64,000 nt of DNA from Bugula neritina (taxonomy: Eukaryota; Bryozoa; Gymnolaemata; Cheilostomatida; Bugulidae), in assembly GCA_964035545.1 (NCBI GenBank), contig OZ037767.1, positions 8,298,207 to 8,362,206 on the forward strand. Reading direction: 5' to 3'. Positions 57,501-64,000 of this stretch are shown piece after piece; position 1 is the first letter of the stretch; each line of letters opens with the position of its first letter. The position numbers and the translations under genes were made by a program. The notes under the pieces are model-generated. The model did not search any database. It worked only from the letters and a program-made list of their open reading frames with translations, and was not told where the DNA came from.

Positions 57501-57785
57501 AAACTACCGATTGTTCACAACCACTATCTACTAGTGCTTTTATACTCACGCCGCTTACATTTAAAAGTATTAGTGGTAGCACCCAATTGTAATTTAGTTG
57601 TCGGGGTGAGCATCCAATGTCGACACTGCCTCAGTGCCGTTTAACCCTGTGGGCAATTCCTACTAATATGCCCCCCTCCCAAGCCTGACAAGTATAGCAC
57701 TGAATGCTCCATCTCCTGTACTGCTGTTGATTAGCATTCGTGTGAATATGAATTGAATAATGCTTGCAATAACTATTTTACACAT
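54580..57785 (-). pseudogene. LTR element B2: gag mostly deleted, protease, RT, RNase H, integrase
   Basis: A CCHC knuckle remnant at about 57690-57630 carries a one-base shift. The protease region is at 57476-57105 (SLIFGMNAICKLGGV). An open RT at 56972-56241 has LLDLRKAYLQLHV (first Asp), NVAPKIMS, catalytic SYIDD and SKRELFSVCGKLTGHFPAAG. RNase H (56088-55850) has VWCDASSLAIGV, HLNVAELEAV and MKTDSMSV. Integrase (55730-55240) has HRMHHLG, CTVCRNID, AMNV where B1 has AVDI (catalytic Asp to Asn), and LLSDNGPCF, with about 30 residues missing between. A separate C-terminal piece at about 55050-54677 (RDKVYVKPVNSK, ISDFRLANAVN) has a TAG inside. The gag body between the LTR and the knuckle is almost wholly absent. 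Confidence 0.82.
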
Positions 57786-57985
57786 TGTAATAGTATTATA
57801 TTTAAACTCCAATGAAATATCATTACTCAGAAAGCACAACTGATCACTACAAATCCATTTCGAATACTGACCATATGTATACAAACCGCAAAGATAAAGA
57901 GATTTAGAAAACAAAGGAAAACAACTATAATCATATTTACAAAGCAGGTTACATAACTGCATGATACAATGTCATGCACATTACA
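57786..57985 (-). repeat. 5' LTR of B2
   Basis: This 200-bp stretch reads TGTAATGTGCATGACATTG to ATACTATTACA on the minus strand. It is homologous to 54371-54579 over its full length. No clear tRNA primer site follows, perhaps because the gag leader is deleted. Confidence 0.78.
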
Positions 57986-58076
57986 AATACGTGCTTTATT
58001 CTTTTTTTTCACTTATACAGATGCTTCCCTGCATTTTTGGGTGTATCATAAAGTTAGCCTTTTGCTGGAGAGGGGT

Positions 58077-58485
58077 GTAATGACTCTGGGAAGTATACCC
58101 CCAGTACCGCCTACCTAATACTTGCAATATATTGTAAGGATTTTGTGTACAGAGTTATCTTATTATTGAAAGGACAACTTTCTTGCTACTTCTCTATTAT
58201 CGTAATGCGTAGCGTCCATTATCTACTCGGTCTGCTAGTAGCTGCCTACTACGCGACTAACATACGCTATGGACAATAGGAGGAACTTAGTGACTAGAGC
58301 TGACAGCTACCACGCTTGGGTAGCTGGCAGTCAGACCGTGGATTAGTTATTGTTAGGATGTGTACGATCTGTCTGAATTATGTAGCGCGTTTTTGTAGTT
58401 GATGTATAGCTTTACTCTTGTATCTCGGCACTAAATAAACGCATATAATCTACTTTAACTTGGTGGTGTTGCATTACTTCAAATA
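58077..58485 (+). repeat. LTR-like repeat
   Basis: It begins TGTAATGACT after a purine-rich GGAGAGGGG and ends near GCATTAC, giving short inverted ends. AATAAA occurs at about 58433. It contains a pair of inverted words around CTGACAGCTACC and GGTAGCTGGCAGTCAG (about 58302-58340). No second copy or clear target duplication was found, so this is tentative. Confidence 0.45.
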
Positions 58486-58559
58486 CCCAAATAATTAGTG
58501 AATGCACAGTTTCGCAACAATATTATGAAGTATAAATTTCTCAAGGACGACAACACCAT

Positions 58560-58853
58560 TAGCGTTGCCGCAGTCTTGTGCGGCACGGCCTCCCTCCCTA
58601 GGACAACACCGCAGGGACCTTATATTAACCAATCAAGATCAACCCCTTGGATATAAACAACGCCTTCTAGCGCCCAGGAGCAGTCTGACGGGAGCTACTT
58701 ACTAGAAAGGCTAACTTTGTGTAGTCATTCTTATATTGTATTCTTATTGTTCATTTTCTATGACTGATTATATGTAAATAGAGTCTCAATACAGTTCTCT
58801 CATTAAACAATCAACTAGTTTGGTTCTTCACATAACCTCACAGTGGGTATGCA
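58560..58853 (+). repeat. LTR-like block with TATA box, related to 14150-14375
   Basis: A hairpin (arms TGCCGCA and TGCGGCA, 58564-58585), then AACCAATCAAGATCAACCCC, TATAAACAACGCCTTC, and the end CACATAACCTCACA followed one base later by TGGGTATGCAG, which could be a primer-binding site. The middle and end recur at 14150-14375. The left edge is not fixed, and no element body is recognised downstream. Confidence 0.4.
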
Positions 58854-59580
58854 GTAAAACAATGAATAATAAAGTACAACAATATGAAACAAGAGTGATC
58901 AAAGAATTTTAGCTGACAATAATTATTATTCTTAAGATTTGAATGCTTTAAAGTTGTATGTTTTCTGGGTTTATAAGATGTATGTATAATCCATGAAACA
59001 TGTAGTTAGACAGCCTCTTCCCCATGCACTCTTACACTACTTACATTTTATTGCAATTGACAAAATTATGAAAAAGCATCTGAAATATTAAAAATTACGT
59101 TGTAAATCAAATTTTATAAAATAAAAAGTTAATCAAAATAGGCTACATCCTAAATTAAATTTTCTGAAAGTTGATTATCTTAAACAATTATCACACCGAA
59201 CTTTTCACAGTTTATTAGTATATTTATCAATATTTGTCAACTTTATTTACATGTGCACTAGGTAAAAAACTAAATAGAAAAAGAAAATGTTTTATCAAAA
59301 TTTGTGAATTCATCAAACAAGTACTGAGCCTCATTGTAAAAATAAACCAAAATATACATAAGATAAGATGGCTTAACATAACATAGAACTGCTAAAGAAT
59401 CATTTTACTTTTAATCAAAAATATTACATACAGCAAAAATGCATAAATTACTTTAGAATCATGTCACTGCTTCAATTTTGTTTTTAAATATTGCTCAAGT
59501 TTTATTGATAAGTGAGTGGCACAGTTGTTAAAGTTTGCAAGGAATTAGGTAGTGGAGAATGTTAATATCTAACAACCTAA
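58854..59580. other. AT-rich non-coding stretch with 3' UTR of the minus-strand exon
   Basis: No ORF of note. AATAAA on the minus strand at 59506-59501 lies about 75 bases after the stop codon of the cysteine-rich exon, so the right part is probably its 3' UTR. Confidence 0.6.
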
Positions 59581-59792
59581 CTATAACGGAAAAAACGAAC
59601 GTAAATATTCATAACTGTATGGAATGACTTTATTGCAAACACTTGATGATTCACGGCAACAAACATTTCCTTCACAATTATCATCACACAAGCAAGTTAG
59701 CCCAATATCAGGTCTGCAATAGAGGTTTTCATCACAGCAAGCTATACATTCGCACTCAACGGCACTGTATACCGATATTTCTTCTGAATCTC
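59581..59792 (-). CDS. Terminal exon of an unknown cysteine-rich protein (host gene candidate)
   Basis: A polypyrimidine tract and acceptor (TATTGTTTTTCAG) end at 59793. The following 212 bases encode, in the frame that starts with a split codon, about 69 residues ending at TAG 59581-59583. The first part is acidic (DSEEISVYSAVE), followed by eleven cysteines in about 45 residues: CECIACC, YCRPD, TCLCDDNC, NVCC, VCN. The tail is aromatic (YSYEYLRSFFPL). A poly(A) signal follows 75 bases later. The cysteine density suggests a secreted disulfide-rich or metal-binding domain; I do not recognise the family. Upstream exons are not identified; a donor-like CTGTAAGTTC at about 59866-59875 would join out of frame. 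Gypsy element G9 begins 430 bp upstream, perhaps inside an intron. Confidence 0.55.
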
Positions 59793-60224
59793 CTGAAAAA
59801 CAATAAAATACAAATTATTGAACTCCTGTTTTATTAACTTTAAATCTGCAAACTCTTAGGTCATGAACTTACAGCAACCTTTAGCTCAAATAAGTTTTTC
59901 GAAAGGCAACAGCATTAATTTTAATAATTTTATAGGTGTTTAAGTATACTACAATGCTGTAATACTACAATACTAAAATGCTCTAATTATGTTAGTAGAT
60001 TTCACAAAACTAAATATTACATGAAAAAACACGTTTTAGTCAAAGCTAAATTAAATAATTAAAGGACGACAGTAAAATGTTTTAATTTTCTGATTGGTTT
60101 GCATGAAAATATGTTAAAAACACTAATTTTTTGTAAAAGTAGCATAGTTTTCCTGTCATATTATTTGTGCCAAGCGTTGTTTTTCCTTTCAATTGTTATT
60201 CGAGTGTAGAATTTTCTATACTAT
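59793..60224. other. AT-rich non-coding stretch upstream of the cysteine-rich exon
   Basis: Probably an intron on the minus strand. No exon or repeat is recognised. Confidence 0.45.
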
Positions 60225-60530
60225 TGTGGTGGCTCGTGGAGCTACCAGCAACACAATACGCAAGGTTGCGTATTGACCCGGAACAATGTATTAGCCAATT
60301 AGCTAGGCTGTTTTATGGGTAATAGTAGCAGCTTCGCGCTACTAGCTCAGTTGAGGATAGTGCTGTAAATTAAATAGACGTGCGTATCATTACTGTTGTA
60401 CATTAGATTTTATTATGTATTCTTGTATTAAAATATAACGATATCTACTCGACTTAACTCGGTGAAGTTTCTCTAGTGATAAATAGACTCTCTTGGTGGC
60501 ACATCGACCCTAAAACTGAAAATTATAACA
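60225..60530 (+). repeat. 5' LTR of G9
   Basis: It begins TGTGGTGGCTCGTGG and ends ATTATAACA, 306 bp, one base before the primer-binding site. The start is inferred from the terminal motif because the second LTR is not in the window. Confidence 0.65.
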
Positions 60531-60531
60531 G

Positions 60532-60549
60532 TGGTGGCAGCAGTGGGAT
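60532..60549 (+). other. Primer-binding site of G9 (tRNA-Leu type)
   Basis: TGGTGGCAGCAGTGGGAT differs by one base from the G1 and G3 sites and is complementary to a tRNA-Leu 3' end. Confidence 0.82.
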
Positions 60550-60563
60550 AGTGTACATCAAAG

Positions 60564-61430
60564 ATGGAGACTGAAAATGCTAGAATGCAACCACCCCCAG
60601 TAGAAGGTGAGCGTAGAAATGATGTTAATCCTGTGAATCGTGAGGGAGAAGAAGCTTATAGATATTGCTTGAAAGCTCCCACCTTTACTGGGTCGGAAGA
60701 TGTCGAACAATTTATACAAGAATTTAGAGAGGTAATGGAGATTGCTCAATGGCCGCATAGAGTGGCCCTTATCCAACTGCGGAGAGCGGTGACGGAACAA
60801 GCCAAGCCATACGGAGTGGGAACGGACGTAAACGGGATACTAGCTGCGCTGCGGGCCCGTTTTGGCATCTCCGCAATAGACGCTAGGACCAAGCTAGAGA
60901 GATTGTGCCGCACCCCGCGGACCCCGCTGAAAGAACATGCCGCGACGGTGAAGAAGCTGGCGCAGATTGCGTATAGCGATCTGCCAGCACAACACCAAGA
61001 GCGTTACACCTATGACGCCTTTGTCCAGTCACTAAACGACCTGGGCCTACAACATCAACTACGAGCTAAAGGGATAACCAGAATAGAGGATGCCCTGAAG
61101 GCTGGAGAAGCTTACCTGTTGGCTACCCAAATGCATCGAGCACAACGGAACCCACCAGTAGTTGGAGTCAGCGCTGCCAGGGCTACGACAGGTCCCGAAG
61201 CCCTCCCGCTGGAAGCCGAAGTGGACCGTATGGTAGAGATGCTGGGACAACTGGTAACCATTCTGGCCGGTGCTGGCCCCGGTCAGGCCCTGCGGGTGCA
61301 CCCAACGCCTGTGGGGCAGGACTGGAGTAGCGCTGGTCAGGACCAGGGACAGAAAGGACGACCCCAATACCAGGGGGCGTTAAACTGTCACGGCCCGCGG
61401 ACACTCTCCCTCCCCGCGGGCCGCAACTGA
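60564..61430 (+). CDS. gag: Gag of G9 (288 aa)
   Basis: It starts at ATG 60564, 14 bases after the primer-binding site. The capsid region (residues about 30-180) has KAPTFTGSEDVEQFIQEFRE, QLRRAVTEQAKPYG, ALRARFGISAIDARTKL and EHAATVKKLAQIAYSDLP. Helical residues 185-250 (EADRM-type, MVEMLGQLVTILAG) may mediate assembly. The C-terminus is Gly/Gln/Arg-rich, without a CCHC knuckle. Gag ends at TGA 61428, just after the frameshift stem-loop, which therefore encodes its last residues. It is intact, and it is the reference for the shorter or broken Gags of G1, G3 and G7. Confidence 0.93.
   Translation: METENARMQPPPVEGERRNDVNPVNREGEEAYRYCLKAPTFTGSEDVEQFIQEFREVMEIAQWPHRVALIQLRRAVTEQAKPYGVGTDVNGILAALRARFGISAIDARTKLERLCRTPRTPLKEHAATVKKLAQIAYSDLPAQHQERYTYDAFVQSLNDLGLQHQLRAKGITRIEDALKAGEAYLLATQMHRAQRNPPVVGVSAARATTGPEALPLEAEVDRMVEMLGQLVTILAGAGPGQALRVHPTPVGQDWSSAGQDQGQKGRPQYQGALNCHGPRTLSLPAGRN
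61379..61423 (+). promoter_or_regulatory. Putative -1 ribosomal frameshift signal, G9 gag-pol
   Basis: The heptamer GTTAAAC (61379-61385) is in the correct register for gag (G TTA AAC). A 5-base spacer is followed by a perfect 10-bp GC stem: CGGCCCGCGG (61391-61400) with CCGCGGGCCG (61414-61423), loop 13. The -1 frame then reads through the Arg/Pro linker of pol. The heptamer is a known efficient slippery type in other viruses. Compared with G3, an A-T pair has become G-C, which keeps the stem paired. Confidence 0.72.
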
Positions 61431-64000
61431 AAGAGTATGGTGGGACACGCCGTCGTCTGTCCGTACGGACACGACGGAACACTCCACCCGAGTGGCAGGT
61501 ACCACGCAGGACTAGTAGGCCCGCACAACGGCCGAGTACCTTCTCCCTGCCACTCGCCAACCGGTTCCACCGGTTACCTCGGGAAGAGGAGGCCGCCACT
61601 GAAATGGAGCCAGAAGGCCCAGTGGAGAGCCCCAAACCCCGCCGGCACCAACCTCGCCGCCAGAAACCCCGTAAACCACGGGTGAAACCCCCGCCGTCCT
61701 GTCAATCCAGGACAGCACATGCGGGGGGGTGAAAGTACAACCACATGGAGAGAGCTATTTCCTACCCGGAAAGGTGGCCGGCAACGCCGTCACTTTCCTG
61801 CTCGACTCCGGTTGTACTACCAACCTTCTCAGTCGTAGAGTCTTTGAGGCACTGCCCCGCCGGGACAGGGATAGAGTACGACCGTATACTGGGGAACATG
61901 GCACCCTGGCAGACGGGTCATGTATTCCCTTTTATGGTATTATCGAGCTCCCTGGGCGTGTCCGAGACCAGGCTGTACAGGAGACCTTTGTCATAGGCCA
62001 ACTGGAGGAAGATGCTATCCTCGGAATGCCCTTCTTGAAGCAACACCAGTGCCGAATAGACTTTAGTAAGTCGGTGGTGCTGATGGGCGGGCGAGAACTC
62101 GCCTGTGTGGATAAGTTTGGGCGTCCTCTGGTGGGCGGTGTTCAGGTAGTTCGAAACTGCACCGTGCCCGGACGCTCCAGAGCTACTATCCACTGCCGAG
62201 TGAACAGCAACCGGATAGCCAGGCTCGGGGTCGTTGAAGGCGCGCACGAAAGGATCCAACTCGCCAGTAGTTTAAACCGACTAACTGAGCGAGGGGAGGT
62301 CTTAGTGCAGTGTGTCAACCCCTTTACCGAGCCCATTGAGCTCCCAGCTGGGTCAATGCTGGGCCGGTTCCACTCCGTCCAGGAAGAGGACGTGGGCCCG
62401 TCGCTGGGTGACGCGACGGAGGCACCCCCTCGACACCCTATTCAGGGACGAGGGGCAGTCCCAACACATCTCCGGGAGTTATACAAAACAGCCAGTGGCG
62501 GCTGCGCGAGCAACAAGGAACGCCAAGCCATGGCGAAGTTGCTACGCGACTACGGTGATGTGTTCAGTAGCGGAGATCATGACGTGGGGCTGACTGGAGT
62601 TGTCAGACACGAAATACCGCTGACTGCAGGGACAGTCCCTGTCCGGCAGCCCACACGCAGGCTGGGGCCGGAAAAAGAGAAGGAAGTTAGCCGACAAGTA
62701 CGGGATCTTCTGGACCGGGGACTGATAGAGCCCGCCCATAGTGCGTGGAGCTCGCCAGTCGTACTGGTCCGGAAGAAGGACGGCAGTTGGCGGTTCTGTG
62801 TGGATTACCGCAAACTCAATAGCGTAACCATACAGGACGCTTACCCTCTACCTCGTATTGACGAGTCATTGGACGCCCTAGCCGGCAGCAAGTACTTCAG
62901 TACGTTAGACTTGCTAAGCGGCTATTGGCAAGTTCCTCTGAGTCCCGACGCCCAGGAGAAAGCGGCGTTTATCACACGGGACGGGTTGTGGAAGTGGAAA
63001 GTGCTGCCCTTCGGGTTAACCTCCGCCCCAGCCACCTTCCAGAGGCTGATGGAACAAGTCCTTAGCGGACTCCATTGGAAGACACTGCTGGTCTACCTCG
63101 GTGATGTCATCGTAATCTCTCCAGACTTCGAGACACATGTCAGTCGTCTGCAGGAGGTTTTCGATAGACTCCGAGGTGCCGGTCTTAAGCTCAAACCTTC
63201 CAAGTGCGCTCTATTGCAGCCGGAGGTCAAGTACCTGGGGCACGTTGTCGGTCGAAACGGCGTGGCAACGGATCCCGAAAAGGTACGGGCGGTAGAAGAC
63301 TGGGTCACCCCCCAAGACTTGACCGGACTCCGGGCTTTCTTGGGGCTGGTAGGGTATTACAGGCAATACATACCGGACTTTGCGGGCATAGCCCAGCCGT
63401 TAAACCGGCTCACCGCAAAAGGAGTGACGTGGCAGTGGACCCCAGTCGAACAAGGAGCGTTCGACCGCCTCAAGGGCTGCCTACTAACGGCGCCCATCTT
63501 GGCCTACCCAGACCCCACTCTGGAGTACATCCTCGACACGGACGCCAGTGACCAAAATGTTGGCGCTGTGCTGTCACAAGTGCAGGAAGGCCGAGAGGTA
63601 GTAGTAGCCTACTATAGCAAGTCTCTCTCACCCGCTGAACAAAATTACTGCACTACCCGCAAGGAGCTGCTGGCAGTAATCAAGTCAGTGAAGCACTTCA
63701 GACCATACCTATACGGCAGGAAGTTCCGGCTGCGTACGGATCATGCCTCGCTGATCTGGTTGTGCAAGAGAGCAGAGCCCTCTAGTCAGGTCGCCCGGTG
63801 GCTCGAAATCCTAGCTGAATTCTCGTACCGGATCGAACACCGACCGGGCAAGAGACACAGCAATGCGGATGGGTTGAGCCGCCAACCTGACGGAGGTTGC
63901 AAACAGTGTCTCAACATCGAGAGGAGGGATGGAGGTCCCCCGCGATGCGAGTTGGAGACGCTGGCTCACCACGGAACACCGTTTGACTGGGACCAGGGTC
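61379..64000 (+). CDS. pol: Pol of G9: linker, protease, RT, RNase H (3' partial)
   Basis: After the frameshift site the -1 frame encodes a linker (RRNTPPEWQVPRRTSRPAQ) to about 61730. There a run of seven G puts it out of frame with the rest by one base. From 61732 the frame is open to the window end: protease with LLDSG; the RFGRPLVGG-type spacer equivalent (KFGRPLVGGVQ); RT with RKKDGSWRFCVDYRKLNSV and FGLTSAPATFQ; an active site reading YLGD at 63094-63105, where G1 and G3 have YLDD; then RNase H with DTDAS, HASLIWLCKRAEP and NADGLSRQ, ending in the spacer before integrase. Gly for the first Asp of the catalytic pair should abolish polymerase activity (family knowledge). The G-run shift could be real or a sequencing error. 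Confidence 0.92.

Larger units (their letters stand above)
60225..64000 (+). mobile_element. Ty3/gypsy LTR retrotransposon G9 (5' LTR to RNase H, cut by window end)
   Basis: In order: LTR, primer-binding site, intact gag, frameshift signal, linker, and protease-RT-RNase H in one long open frame to the window end. Only two lesions are visible: a frame change at a run of seven G (61722-61728) and a changed RT catalytic residue. It is the least decayed gypsy element here besides G3. Integrase and the 3' LTR lie outside the window. Confidence 0.95.

Noticed and set aside
57663-58012. Minus-strand hydrophobic ORFs (61-99 aa)
   Set aside because: They lie across the 5' LTR of B2; the same frames recur only because the LTR recurs.
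60564-61635. Minus-strand open frames within G9 gag and linker
   Set aside because: Antisense shadows of the intact Gag and linker.
61428-61685. Gag stop TGA followed by 85 more open codons in the same frame, suggesting stop readthrough to pol
   Set aside because: The linker motif homologous to G3 pol lies in the -1 frame, not in this one, so -1 frameshifting explains the layout better.
1-64000. Bacterial-type operons, CRISPR arrays, attachment sites or replication origins
   Set aside because: Nothing of this type is seen. Splice and poly(A) signals, LTR retrotransposons and LINEs indicate a eukaryotic chromosome.

Overview
The window is eukaryotic, most likely a marine invertebrate; a sponge or another early-branching animal fits best, but this is inference with low confidence. 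AT-rich non-coding DNA alternates with GC-richer, protein-like blocks, and nearly all of those blocks are transposable elements. Only one piece looks like a host gene: a cysteine-rich terminal exon at 59581-59792 on the minus strand. No convincing functional RNA gene, CRISPR array or operon is present.

Layout. 1-3999 (-): Ty3/gypsy element G1, running from its 5' LTR to the start of integrase, where the window edge cuts it. 4217-5978: inverted-arm (foldback) element. 5981-11650: gypsy relics G2a (-) and G2b (+) head to head, carrying a 755-bp CACAG-type MITE, a TTA-flanked Harbinger-like MITE and a broken C2H2 zinc-finger ORF. 11735-12050: tandem tRNA-like repeat. 15034-20575: LTR element L, with almost identical 475-bp LTRs and only one protein, a Gag-like domain with a membrane segment. 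21280-21708: solo LTR inside a palindrome. 23000-27660 (-): gypsy relic G5, interrupted by a LINE fragment. 27665-37990: gypsy relic G6 (-), split by a 2.56-kb CACAG transposon that holds a 3.2-kb RTE-like LINE that in turn holds a second copy of the same transposon. 38320-43860 (+): relics G7 and G8 with further zinc-finger ORF copies and MITEs. 43870-57985 (-): two related LTR elements (B1, B2) in tandem sharing one LTR, with B1 split by a nearly complete gypsy element G3 (44139-51332, +). 58077-58853: LTR-like repeats. 60225-64000 (+): gypsy element G9 with an open gag and a nearly open pol, cut by the window end.

How the parts work together. The gypsy copies encode Gag (capsid) and Pol (protease, reverse transcriptase, RNase H, integrase). 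G1, G3 and G9 have primer-binding sites matching tRNA-Leu. In G3 and G9 the gag-pol junction carries the heptamer GTTAAAC followed by a 10-bp stem-loop, and pol lies in the -1 frame, as expected for programmed -1 frameshifting. Several relics also carry an extra ORF downstream of integrase with a canonical C2H2 finger. The MITEs and the 2.56-kb element have no coding capacity and would need a transposase from elsewhere.

Most copies are decayed by stops, frameshifts, deletions and catalytic-site changes. The best-preserved items are element L, G9 and G3. All family assignments are from reading motifs; no search was run.
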